From NCBI GenBank assembly GCA_017964005.1, contig JAGCSR010000014.1:1-64000 (forward strand): a stretch of 64,000 nt of DNA. Direction: 5' to 3'. Made by a program: the position numbers and the translations under genes. The notes beneath the pieces were generated by a model. That model did not search any database, was not told the origin of the DNA, and saw only the letters and a program-made list of their open reading frames with translations. Of this stretch, positions 53,409 through 61,947 are shown in pieces; the stretch's first letter is position 1; each line of letters opens with the position of its first letter. The stretch is from Clostridiales bacterium (GTDB taxonomy: Bacteria > Bacillota > Clostridia > Saccharofermentanales > Saccharofermentanaceae).

Positions 53409-54503
53409 ATGAGTAGAATTTTAAAACGTAAAGAGTGGGATAGAAATGATCTCCTGCAAATTGCTTTATACCATGATTTCATTCAAAAGAATGAAGATGG
53501 TTGGTTCAATGTTGACGAGATTATCAACTATATCTCAGGCATTCGCCGATGCCAAAATAAGCCTGAATATGATTTCCAGACGTTGGAAAAGCACGTTTAT
53601 AATGACGTAGACCATCGGTATATTTTTAACGAAGATAAAACACTTCTACGCATCAGTCCGGACCATATATCGCCTAAATATGTTGAGGAAGAACTTAAGA
53701 ATGCCGGAACCATAAAGGTCAAGCAATCAGTATTCAAGAAAAACAACCTTGAATTTGTAAAGGATGAGACAAGGAAGATAATTATAACTTCAGGTAACGG
53801 AAGGCGATGGTTTTTCCCATACGAAACAAATAGAATATTCTATATTGATGATAAGAGGTTCTTTATGCCTGTAGAATTAACACGCGGCTCAGCAGTGGCA
53901 GTAAGTGCATATCTCAACAAGCATACGAAGTATTCTTACCAATATCGGATGGCTTTCATTGATTTCCCTGCTGTGCTGAATTATATTCATGCCCTTAATT
54001 CTGAACTTGCTGACTACGAAGGAAACACATATAGAATATGCATTGAACAGGTAAGTGAACAAGCAGTAGAAAAAACAACTGATAAATCGCTTGAAGAGTT
54101 AGAAAATGATTATTGGGATAAACCTGGATATAAATCATATGTTGTAACCACATGCTTTGCTGCAAGAAAAAAGCCTTTATCCGAACTCTCTAATGAAGAA
54201 ATACGGCTTCTTATTGGTCAGAAGCTCGGGTTAAAGTACTTATTGCCATTGGCCATTGACATTCTAAAGACAGATCCTTTGATTGAAGTGACTTTTTTCC
54301 CAGGAGATTTATTGTATCAGTTGCTTAAGTTGGATTTCAAAGATTGGATCGACAATAAAGAAGAGCGGGATTCTTTATTGAAAATTGTGATCAATAACCG
54401 TTCAAAAATAGAAGAAAATACTGAAATCCCTGAAGACTGTAAAAAAGAGATGCTTGAATTACTATCTGGTATTGAAAAGTATGATAGGCATAGAAACTCA
54501 TGA
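53409..54503 (+). CDS. CdiI-type immunity-like protein with KptA-like N-terminus
   Basis: A 364-aa protein. Residues about 1-100 (NDLLQIALYH, DGWFNVDEIINYI, DFQTLEKHVYNDVDHRYIFNED, LLRISPDH) resemble the winged-helix half of Tpt1/KptA RNA phosphotransferases, but no NAD-binding half follows. The last third (KSYVVTTCFAARKKPLSELSNEEIRLLIGQKLGLKYLLPLAIDIL, PGDLLYQLL) resembles contact-dependent inhibition immunity proteins (CdiI_3-like: R/K-K-P-L, E-I/L-R, I-G-Q, G-L, G-D-L-L). The middle is unassigned. AGAAGGA precedes the ATG. AT-rich compared with 1-20 kb. Confidence 0.55.
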   Translation: MSRILKRKEWDRNDLLQIALYHDFIQKNEDGWFNVDEIINYISGIRRCQNKPEYDFQTLEKHVYNDVDHRYIFNEDKTLLRISPDHISPKYVEEELKNAGTIKVKQSVFKKNNLEFVKDETRKIIITSGNGRRWFFPYETNRIFYIDDKRFFMPVELTRGSAVAVSAYLNKHTKYSYQYRMAFIDFPAVLNYIHALNSELADYEGNTYRICIEQVSEQAVEKTTDKSLEELENDYWDKPGYKSYVVTTCFAARKKPLSELSNEEIRLLIGQKLGLKYLLPLAIDILKTDPLIEVTFFPGDLLYQLLKLDFKDWIDNKEERDSLLKIVINNRSKIEENTEIPEDCKKEMLELLSGIEKYDRHRNS

Positions 54504-54518
54504 ATATTGTCGACAAAG

Positions 54519-54545
54519 AAGCCTGCTGAACATCCACGCAGGCTT
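54519..54545 (+). terminator. Terminator after the immunity-like gene
   Basis: AAGCCTGC (54519-54526) pairs with GCAGGCTT (54538-54545), followed by CAGTTATTTAGACAATTTTT. It argues against the upstream TTG at 54507 as the start of the next gene. Confidence 0.65.
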
Positions 54546-54674
54546 CAGTTATTTAGACAATTTTTACTACTTAAAAAGCTATCAAGAGATCTTAACTACG
54601 ATGTTATAATTGAGAGGACAAGGGAAGGGATCCTTTGTCGGGATAATCATCAGGATGGCAAGACGGAGCTTAAT

Positions 54675-55082
54675 ATGAACTTTGAAAACTTTTGTGTTTT
54701 AGTTGAGCATTACAAAAAGAGTAAGCCTCACTTGTTCGAGTTGGAAGCTGATTGCACCGTGGATGACCGTCAGATTTCTATTATCGAAAATGAATATGGC
54801 ATTGTCTTACCGGATAGTTATAAAAACCTGATTAAGAATTTCGGCGGAGGCTACTTTGGTTTTATAGCATTCTATTCTTTTGATCAGAATAGTCCATTTG
54901 ATTTTTCTAAAAACGTCTCTGTGAAACTGATAAAGGAGTTACTGTATTTTACCAGTTTGAAATTTATCTTTGAGGAACTGCATTGGAAGGCATCTGATAC
55001 CTCCGTTTTTATATTCCATCATCGATTTCAAAATACGATGGTGTTCCCATTTCTGCTGGTCCTTCAAAACCTTTTCCGGTAA
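54675..55082 (+). CDS. SMI1/KNR4 (SUKH) immunity-like protein, possibly with replaced C-terminus
   Basis: A 135-aa protein from the ATG at 54675, which has ACGGAG six bases upstream. DRQISIIENEYGIVLPDSYKNLIKNFGGGYFGFIAFYSFD is the SUKH signature used by many toxin-immunity proteins. The final ~25 residues (VFIFHHRFQNTMVFPFLLVLQNLF) are read antisense to the end of the convergent XRE regulator gene (74-nt overlap) and do not look like a SUKH ending. The original end has probably been lost at a junction. Confidence 0.6.
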   Translation: MNFENFCVLVEHYKKSKPHLFELEADCTVDDRQISIIENEYGIVLPDSYKNLIKNFGGGYFGFIAFYSFDQNSPFDFSKNVSVKLIKELLYFTSLKFIFEELHWKASDTSVFIFHHRFQNTMVFPFLLVLQNLFR

Positions 55083-55611
55083 ATCCAAAATTCAGCCATA
55101 TCAACCATGTAGCAATTACAATAATCAGAATGACAAAACAAGTGACAGCTATAATAATCGTTCTTATCCTTTTATGTCTCAATTCAGATTTACTGGTATC
55201 CAATGATTTTTCATAAGTCTGAAATGTCGATTTAATTGCTTCATTCTGACTCTTTATTTCTCCTATCAGTTCTTCATGCCTCTTGTCATCCTTTTCCTGG
55301 CTTAAGGATAAGACATCATTTATCGTTTCCTGCCCTGTGACAAGGTTATCCACACCATCCGATATTCTGTCGAGTACATCCTGCTCTGTGTCATTTGATT
55401 CAAATTCTTCAGGAACAAACTCATCGCTCATTAACTCTTCTACCGTAATCCCAAGTAAAGCTGCGATCTTTTTCGCTTCCTCGGAACCCGGCCTGTTTGT
55501 GTTTTGCTCCCATCGCATCACCGTGCGGGAGCTCACGCCAACCATATCGCCAAGCTCTCTTTGCGAATAATTGTTTTTTTGTCTGAATTGTTTAATTCTT
55601 AACCCGTACAA
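55009..55611 (-). CDS. Membrane-anchored XRE-family regulator
   Basis: A 200-aa one-component regulator: an N-terminal XRE helix-turn-helix (about 3-60: LRIKQFRQKNNYSQRELGDMVGVSSRTVMRWEQ), an acidic linker and helical region (about 70-145), one membrane helix (about 150-170), and a ~30-residue extracytoplasmic tail. It starts at TTG eight bases after GGGAG. Its promoter region carries operator copy A, which recurs upstream of the neighbouring ABC transporter. It therefore probably regulates both, perhaps sensing an envelope signal through its tail. Confidence 0.85.
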   Translation of the reverse strand: MYGLRIKQFRQKNNYSQRELGDMVGVSSRTVMRWEQNTNRPGSEEAKKIAALLGITVEELMSDEFVPEEFESNDTEQDVLDRISDGVDNLVTGQETINDVLSLSQEKDDKRHEELIGEIKSQNEAIKSTFQTYEKSLDTSKSELRHKRIRTIIIAVTCFVILIIVIATWLIWLNFGFTGKGFEGPAEMGTPSYFEIDDGI

Positions 55612-55640
55612 AGTAAGATCTCCCTAATACTTTTTAATTC

Positions 55641-55790
55641 AGTTTATGCTCGTGCAATATCGATTTCAAGTGACAATTTCCTTGTCACATTGGTGACAAG
55701 GAAAAACATCAAATGTAGTATTTTCAATGCTTTGAATGGATTTTCTTAGGTGACATAGCCATTCCGAGGAACATGAAATTTCTATGAATA
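55641..55790 (-). promoter_or_regulatory. Promoter/operator repeat, copy A (regulator gene)
   Basis: On the minus strand TTGAAA (55669-55664), a 17-nt spacer and TAAACT (55646-55641) form the promoter. Directly upstream lies a perfect 12-bp inverted repeat TTTCCTTGTCAC-4-GTGACAAGGAAA (55678-55705) plus an overlapping GTGACAA-5-TTGTCAC (55670-55688) and a half site GGTGACAT (55749). About 135 bp (55654-55789) are near-identical to copy B at 59516-59650. Confidence 0.85.
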
Positions 55791-55814
55791 TTGGGGTTTT
55801 TAGTAATATAACTA

Positions 55815-56492
55815 TCACTTACCACCTACTGTAGCCCCCAACCGTCCGTCTTCCATGTGATACAGAACACTTGCTGATTCTCCAACATAAGGATCATGAG
55901 TAACAACAACAATTGTTTTGTTGTATTTGTCATTTATTGCCGACAGCAGTTTAACAACTTCTTTACTATTCTGTTTATCAAGGTTTCCTGTTGGTTCATC
56001 ACACAGTATTATCTTAGGATTGTTAGCCAGTGCTCTAGCGATAGCTACTCTCTGTTGTTGTCCTCCTGACAATTGAAGTGGCATATGACTAAGTCGATCT
56101 TCAATCCCAAGAACAGAACATATCTCATCAATATAATCTTCATCTGGCTTATTTCCGGCAATTAAAACAGGAGCAATTATGTTTTCTCTAATAGTCATTT
56201 CGTTAATTAAATAAAATTTTTGAAACACAAATCCTATTTCGTTACATCTTATCTTTGACAACAACCGGTCATTTAACTGAGATATGTCATTATCACCTAA
56301 AAATACTTTTCCTGATGTTGGTTTATCCAAACCTCCAAGCAGATGGAGAAGCGTGCTTTTGCCACTTCCCGATGCCCCCATAATAGAAACATAACTTCCG
56401 GATTTGATTTCCATATTAATGTTATCTACAGCTGTTATTGTAGTGTCTCCGACTTTGTACACTTTGCTCAGGTTTTCGGTTTTTAGTATCAT
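55815..56492 (-). CDS. ABC transporter ATP-binding protein (MacB/LolD type)
   Basis: A 225-aa ATPase: Walker A GASGSGKS, Q-loop FVFQKF, signature LSGGQQQRVAIARAL, Walker B ILCDEPTGNLD, and the switch His in VVTHD. The set is complete. The ATG at 56492 with AGGGGA upstream is used; a longer frame overlaps the permease gene and is unlikely. It pairs with the FtsX-type permease five bases upstream; such pairs export or sense peptides and lipids rather than import. Confidence 0.93.
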   Translation of the reverse strand: MILKTENLSKVYKVGDTTITAVDNINMEIKSGSYVSIMGASGSGKSTLLHLLGGLDKPTSGKVFLGDNDISQLNDRLLSKIRCNEIGFVFQKFYLINEMTIRENIIAPVLIAGNKPDEDYIDEICSVLGIEDRLSHMPLQLSGGQQQRVAIARALANNPKIILCDEPTGNLDKQNSKEVVKLLSAINDKYNKTIVVVTHDPYVGESASVLYHMEDGRLGATVGGK

Positions 56493-56497
56493 ATTGA

Positions 56498-59491
56498 TTA
56501 TTCCCCTGTTTCTATCAATTGGTTTTTTCTCAAATATCGAATCTGCGGGATGCTTCCGATTACAATCAATAAAACACCTATCAGTATGCATAATAGAAGC
56601 GCCTCTACAAAATTGTATTCAAACAGATTTTTGGAATATGGGAGAGAAGAGTACCATGGTTCTTCGCCGGGAAGATACGAAGACGCCCATTCTCCGGAAC
56701 GCAGTTTTCCCCATATAAAGCTGAACATACTCTGACACATAAAGACCGGTATTACAGAAATCATTACAGCCATAACCGGATAGTATATGTTTTGCGAAAT
56801 TATCATCAAACCACACTGTCGCGAAGATAATCCTATTCTCCTAAGTATCATAAGGTCTCCGTTACAGCTCTTAACCTTGGCATATAATCCAACAGATACG
56901 GAGATTGCTCCTAATAATATAAGACTTATCGAAATTAAATAATATATTATCATGACTTCTATAGTCCCGGATTTAACCTTATTAATGTATAAATATGAAG
57001 AACTGGTATCTACATTTTGGGATTTAGAAAGTGCTCTGTACCACATTTGATCATATTCATTGATATCAACATCAGATTTGATTGTAGCTTTGATACAAGT
57101 GTAATTTGAATCCGGCAGACCCCACGAATTAAATGTATGGTAATCATTTACAATTAATGCCATGCCATAAGTGGTGCTTTTTATTTCTGCTCCGATGTTA
57201 TCATCATAATAATAGTTAACGCCTTTAGAGTCGGGAGCTAAGTACAAATTACACAGCCTATCATCAAGTACAACTATGGCGCCTATTGTTGCCGTAATAT
57301 CATGCCTTTTTCCATAGGCTGCCGCAATAGTACATATCTCGTTATCATAATCATCTTTAACTACAGTTTCGTAAACTTTATAATGATCACCAAATGCCTC
57401 TTCGGAATTGAAGTTCAGTTCCTCCGCATCCGAACTCAATATTACATCGCTGAAATTAACCGTAGTCCCAACGTTGTAATACTTTAAGGCACTGTCTTTT
57501 AAATATTCAGGAATCGCAACTATCACCTCTTTGCCAGATGAAATAGCCTCAACATCTATTTCCCCGGCTACCACATATTTATTTAGAACTCTGAGATCGC
57601 GCTCTCTAATTCCAACAGTGGGAAGCTCATACATATAACAAGAAGGATCATATCCCATAGCACTCAATGAAGCGGCTTGTCCTTGCTCTCCGGCCAGTCC
57701 AAGAGCTGTATCATCAAATGTGTTTTTCAGATTGTGATTCCCGAGAAGATCAACCAATTCTTTGTCCGGTTCTTCATCAAACACTACTCTGGTGGAAGAA
57801 TTAAATATAACTGCATAAAGCTCATCTGTCATTTCCGATTCTTCAATTACTTGAATACTTTCGTGAGTAATCCCACTAGAATGTCTGTTTGAAACCATGT
57901 ATGGAGCATCTTGAATTCGATCTGTTCTTCTAGCGACATAATCGAATCCTTCCATACTAGATTCATTTAAATAGCCCAGATAGGAGCTCGTTGATTGATC
58001 TGAGTATGCCCGAAAATAACAATATCCAAATAGCATTACCGACATAACAGCTGCCAGCGTAAGCATGGTTAGACTGTCATGCAGACTTATTCTTCTGCAA
58101 AATGCAGATAACCACCCCGCACTTTTTTTATATTCTTTATTTGTTCTGTTTTTCTTTCTGTGAACGAATAGTTCTTCATCTGACGCCATTAACTCCATAG
58201 GCAGCATTTTAATGATTTTTATGATTGGAATTAGCAAGGCGAACCACAGAGATAATAAACAGACAACAACGCTTAAAACAATAGGATTGAATGTAACAAC
58301 TTTAACAGCATCTGAGACTATTAATCCGGATTCAATTTTAATATTAACGGCTGATCTTACTGCTCCAACCATAACATTATGTAATATAATTCCAAACACT
58401 ACACCCAGAGAGGTTCCGATAAAGCCTAAAAGGCTAAACTCAACCAAAATGTCCCTTACTACATCTATAGAAGTAACTCCAATTAATCGGAAAGTTCCAT
58501 AGTATTCTTTGCGATCAAAAATAATAGCTTTTACCAACACATTAATAGCAAAAACTTCAATTATTAAGATTAGCGTTGTAATTGCAGGTATAAGTACAGC
58601 TGAAAAGAAATCCTTCTTTCCAAATCCATCATCTATTGCTTTATAAACTGATGTATATGATACATTTCCATATTCTCCTTCCAGATCATCCAATATCCCC
58701 ATTGATGATGCTAAAGCATTAGCTCGAAAATCGTTTAATTCATATTGTGCTCCATTTCCTACTTGCTTTACTATGTTATTAACTTCAGAAATTAGCACCT
58801 TTTCTTCACTATCTTCTTCTGCTTGGAGCATTACTACTTCGTTGCCCGGCAAAAATGAATTATATAAACCATCGTAAAAGAATATAGATGGCATAATATA
58901 TTCACCTTCGTCATATAAATCGCTCGGATATCGGAACCAACCGCACCAAACCATATCCGATGATGCCTCAAATATACCCGAAACTGTATATTCTTTTGAA
59001 TTTACAATTGCACCCTCAGGATCATGAAATCCTAAAACAACTTGTGTCCCCGGATATGGAGTTATTCCTAAAGCTTGTGCTGTAGATATATCCAGCGCAA
59101 CTTCATTCTCACTATCCGGATATGATCCTCTGATACAAGGCATATGATACATTTGTTCAGAATCATGATTTTTGAATATCGCGCCCTTAAACAACACATC
59201 ACAGTCCGGAGAAGAAAAAATACCAGCTTCAAGATAAGAACCTTCAGACTCAAAAACCTCGGGATTAAAATCTACCTCGTCGACTATATTTGAAGGAACA
59301 TCGTATATTATTACATCATAATCTCCCGTCTCTGTTAGAGTTTTGTTCAGTTCATATTCTTTCTGACTTCTGATCAAATAACCAGTAGATGTTATAGTTG
59401 TTGCTCCCAGAATAAACATAACAAGCAGGCAGAATAATCTGCCTTCCTGCCTTCTATATAATAGCTTCTTACTGATAAATAATGATTTCAT
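56498..59491 (-). CDS. Large FtsX-type ABC permease
   Basis: A 997-aa permease from the ATG at 59491 (an in-frame ATG at 59515 lies inside the predicted promoter). Helix 1 near residues 18-38 is followed by a ~225-residue extracytoplasmic domain (MacB-core-like). A three-helix FtsX module follows (about 270-430: KAIIFDRKEYYGTFRLIGVTSIDVVRDI), then a second long extracytoplasmic domain (about 500-835) and a second FtsX module near the C-terminus (RRIGLSSRQCGLM). The protein is a full two-module exporter of the BceB/MacB/YtrF kind. Low GC. Confidence 0.88.
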   Translation of the reverse strand: MKSLFISKKLLYRRQEGRLFCLLVMFILGATTITSTGYLIRSQKEYELNKTLTETGDYDVIIYDVPSNIVDEVDFNPEVFESEGSYLEAGIFSSPDCDVLFKGAIFKNHDSEQMYHMPCIRGSYPDSENEVALDISTAQALGITPYPGTQVVLGFHDPEGAIVNSKEYTVSGIFEASSDMVWCGWFRYPSDLYDEGEYIMPSIFFYDGLYNSFLPGNEVVMLQAEEDSEEKVLISEVNNIVKQVGNGAQYELNDFRANALASSMGILDDLEGEYGNVSYTSVYKAIDDGFGKKDFFSAVLIPAITTLILIIEVFAINVLVKAIIFDRKEYYGTFRLIGVTSIDVVRDILVEFSLLGFIGTSLGVVFGIILHNVMVGAVRSAVNIKIESGLIVSDAVKVVTFNPIVLSVVVCLLSLWFALLIPIIKIIKMLPMELMASDEELFVHRKKNRTNKEYKKSAGWLSAFCRRISLHDSLTMLTLAAVMSVMLFGYCYFRAYSDQSTSSYLGYLNESSMEGFDYVARRTDRIQDAPYMVSNRHSSGITHESIQVIEESEMTDELYAVIFNSSTRVVFDEEPDKELVDLLGNHNLKNTFDDTALGLAGEQGQAASLSAMGYDPSCYMYELPTVGIRERDLRVLNKYVVAGEIDVEAISSGKEVIVAIPEYLKDSALKYYNVGTTVNFSDVILSSDAEELNFNSEEAFGDHYKVYETVVKDDYDNEICTIAAAYGKRHDITATIGAIVVLDDRLCNLYLAPDSKGVNYYYDDNIGAEIKSTTYGMALIVNDYHTFNSWGLPDSNYTCIKATIKSDVDINEYDQMWYRALSKSQNVDTSSSYLYINKVKSGTIEVMIIYYLISISLILLGAISVSVGLYAKVKSCNGDLMILRRIGLSSRQCGLMIISQNIYYPVMAVMISVIPVFMCQSMFSFIWGKLRSGEWASSYLPGEEPWYSSLPYSKNLFEYNFVEALLLCILIGVLLIVIGSIPQIRYLRKNQLIETGE

Positions 59492-59502
59492 ATGATAGCT
59501 TG

Positions 59503-59650
59503 AGTTTATATACATACAATATCGCTTTCAAGTGACAATTTCCTTGTCACCCATGTGACAAGGAAATCCATAAAATTCATTGTTTTCAATTCTTTAAATG
59601 GCTTTTCTTTGGTGACATGACTATTCGTCAAACATGAATTTTCTGTAAAC
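59503..59650 (-). promoter_or_regulatory. Promoter/operator repeat, copy B (ABC transporter)
   Basis: Same arrangement as copy A: TTGAAA (59531-59526), a 17-nt spacer, TAAACT (59508-59503), then upstream TTTCCTTGTCAC-4-GTGACAAGGAAA, GTGACAA-5-TTGTCAC (59532-59550) and GGTGACAT (59611). The start site would fall near 59496, only about five bases before the ATG at 59491, with no ribosome site. The rest of the gap to 60043 (528 nt in all) shows no gene. Confidence 0.82.
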
Positions 59651-59938
59651 GGACCTATTGTACCTTCCTTGTTAAACCTTTTTCTTGCTCAGATATCACT
59701 TTTCAACCGATAAGTCTAATAGAAATTTACTCCCTTACGAGTGTGATTCAGCCAGAATAAACCCCTCTAAAACAAAAAGTTGAACGATATTCCATCTCAA
59801 ATCTTCACTCACGAACAAGAATAGCCTTATCAATTAATCATTTTTGCACTCGACTTATACATAAATCCCCAGAAAAACGCCCCCAAAAACATGTAATAAT
59901 ATCCTCTCTGATTTATCAATAAAGTCTCTTAGAAACCA

Positions 59939-59992
59939 CCGGAAATCTTCGTAATTGTGGTCAAATTGTTGGTCAAATGAACATTTCCGGTA
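59939..59992. repeat. Inverted and direct repeats next to tRNA-Ser
   Basis: A 9-bp inverted pair ACCGGAAAT (59939-59947) and ATTTCCGGT (59984-59992) encloses two direct copies of TGGTCAAAT (59959-59967 and 59971-59979). Short arm-type repeats beside the 3' end of a tRNA are usual at tyrosine-recombinase attachment sites. No integrase gene is present in the window. Confidence 0.5.
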
Positions 59993-59997
59993 AACTA

Positions 59998-60029
59998 AAA
60001 CCCCTGAAATCCAATGATCTCAAGGGTTT
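59998..60029 (-). terminator. Terminator of tRNA-Ser
   Basis: AAACCC-T-TGA and TCA-G-GGGTTT stem on the minus strand, 14 nt after the CCA end, followed by TAGTTTACC. Confidence 0.55.
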
Positions 60030-60043
60030 CAAAAAGTCAGATT

Positions 60044-60134
60044 TGGCGGAGAAGGAGGGATTCGAACCCTCGCGCAGGTTGCCCCGCCTAAAGCTTTAGC
60101 AAAGCCTCCCCTTCGGCCTCTTGGGTACTTCTCC
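60044..60134 (-). tRNA. tRNA-Ser (anticodon GCT)
   Basis: A 91-nt class II tRNA on the minus strand. The acceptor stem GGAGAAG pairs with CTTCTCC and is followed by discriminator G and an encoded CCA. The D arm has CCC/GGG, and the anticodon stem-loop reads AGGCT-TTGCTAA-AGCTT. There is a long variable arm, and the T arm is GAGGG-TTCGAAT-CCCTC. The loop gives anticodon GCT, reading AGC/AGU serine codons. Confidence 0.95.
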
Positions 60135-60300
60135 ATGCAGGCTTATCTGCCGTGCTTGATGATGATAACATACTTTTTGTAAGTTTTCTACCTTTGAGAC
60201 GATTTTTCGATGAGAGAAGTAATGCGGCCGTAATTGTAATATCCGCGAAAATCAAATAAAATAGACGCGTGTTATGTTTTATTATGTTCAAGGAGGTATT

Positions 60301-61842
60301 ATGACTACTATCAATCTGATCATGATGGCAACCATCATAGTGTATCTGGCAGCCGTCATCATCGTAGGGTTCAGATTCTCCAAGTCTTCTTCGACATCCG
60401 AATTCTATTTGGGCGGACGAAAACTCGGACCTTTTGTAACCGCGATGAGCGCCGAGGCTTCCGACATGAGTTCCTGGCTCCTTCTGGGTCTGCCGGGTCT
60501 TGCTTACGCTTCAGGTCTTTGCGATCCTTTCTGGACTGCGGTGGGACTTGCAGCAGGAACTTACATCAACTGGCTCACGGTCTCCAACAGATTAAGAGTT
60601 TATTCTCAGGAGATAGACGAGTTCACGATCCCGGGATTCTTCTCCGGCAGATACAATGACAAGGTCGGCGTACTCAAGCTCGTATCAGCTCTTGTTATCG
60701 TCGTATTCTTCATCCCCTACACGGGTTCCGGATTCTCGGCCTGCGGAAAGCTCTTCTCCACATTGTTCGGCATCGACTACCATGTTGCCATGATCATCAG
60801 CGCCGTCGTAATCCTCGTATATACGACTCTCGGCGGATTCCTCGCGGCATCCACGACCGACTTTATACAGAGTATTATCATGACAGCCGCTCTCATCACT
60901 GTCTTAGGTTACGGCACATACCAGGCAGGCGGCATAAACGCAGTTGCAGAAAATGCCAAGGGTCTTGCGGGTTACCTGTCTGTTACGGCAACCCACTCAG
61001 GTGAAGCAAATGTGGTAGGCGAAGCTTCCGGATACGGAGTGCTCACCACTATCTCCACCCTCTCCTGGGGCTTGGGATATTTCGGTATGCCCCACATCCT
61101 CCTCCGCTTCATGGCTATCAAGGATCGTAAGAAGCTCAAGCTGTCCCGCCGCATCGCTTCGATCTGGGTCGTTATCGCAATGGCAACAGCTATCCTGATC
61201 GGTCTTATCGCTAACGGAATGACAGCCAACGGCACACTCGAGTTCCTTCCCGACGGTGAGACTGCGATCATCAACATCGCTAAGCACATCGCTTCCAACG
61301 GCTGGCTTGCAGCTATCGTAGGCGGTATCATCCTCGCTGGCATCATGGCTTCCACCATGTCCACTGCAGACTCCCAGCTCCTGGCCGCGTCATCGTCCGT
61401 ATCCGAGGATATCTTCAAAGGTTTCTTCGGCATCAAAATGAACGAGAAGATCGCGCTCCTCATCGCAAGGATCATTCTTCTCGTTATCGGCGTCATCGGC
61501 GTCATCATCGCCTGGGATCCGGAGTCTTCCGTATTCAAGGTAGTATCTTTCGCATGGGGCGGATTCGGCGCCGCTTTCGCACCCGCAATGCTCTTCTCGT
61601 TATTCTGGAAGAGAACAACAAAGTGGGGCGTATTCGCGGGAATGCTCTCCGGCGGTATCATGGTATTCGTTTGGGAGTACCTCATCGGACCTCAGTCTGA
61701 ATACCTTGCAAAGATCTATGAGCTCTTCCCTGCTTTCGTTACGGCATGTATCTTCATCGTCGTTGTAAGCCTTATCACACCTGCTCCTTCCCAGGAGATC
61801 CAGGACACCTTCGATAAAGTCAAGAAGATCGCTAAGAGCTGA
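60301..61842 (+). CDS. putP: Sodium/proline-type symporter
   Basis: A 513-aa symporter of about 13 helices, closer to PutP than the gene at 26.3 kb. Features include SEFYLGGRKLGPFVTAMSAEASDMSSWLLLGLPG, IDEFTIPGFFSGRYND, TLGGFLAASTTDFIQ, and ILAGIMASTMSTADSQLLAASSSVSEDI. AAGGAGG is placed correctly for the ATG at 60301; an upstream in-frame start is not needed. It has its own terminator. Confidence 0.93.
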   Translation: MTTINLIMMATIIVYLAAVIIVGFRFSKSSSTSEFYLGGRKLGPFVTAMSAEASDMSSWLLLGLPGLAYASGLCDPFWTAVGLAAGTYINWLTVSNRLRVYSQEIDEFTIPGFFSGRYNDKVGVLKLVSALVIVVFFIPYTGSGFSACGKLFSTLFGIDYHVAMIISAVVILVYTTLGGFLAASTTDFIQSIIMTAALITVLGYGTYQAGGINAVAENAKGLAGYLSVTATHSGEANVVGEASGYGVLTTISTLSWGLGYFGMPHILLRFMAIKDRKKLKLSRRIASIWVVIAMATAILIGLIANGMTANGTLEFLPDGETAIINIAKHIASNGWLAAIVGGIILAGIMASTMSTADSQLLAASSSVSEDIFKGFFGIKMNEKIALLIARIILLVIGVIGVIIAWDPESSVFKVVSFAWGGFGAAFAPAMLFSLFWKRTTKWGVFAGMLSGGIMVFVWEYLIGPQSEYLAKIYELFPAFVTACIFIVVVSLITPAPSQEIQDTFDKVKKIAKS

Positions 61843-61861
61843 TACGTTATCTGAATGACTT

Positions 61862-61907
61862 AATGGCTGTCTCAAGTTTTTGAGGCAGCCATTATTATGT
61901 TTTTTTA
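61862..61907 (+). terminator. putP terminator
   Basis: AATGGCTGTCTCA (61862-61874) pairs with TGAGGCAGCCATT (61881-61893), with one mismatch, followed by ATTATG and seven T. Confidence 0.85.
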
Positions 61908-61947
61908 TCTGTTATTTTTCGAAGGATAAACAAATACGTTTACATAG

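Noticed and set aside
59800..59998. Integrase 3' remnant beside tRNA-Ser
   Set aside because: All frames on both strands are broken by stops within a few dozen codons and carry no recombinase motif; only the short repeats remain worth noting.
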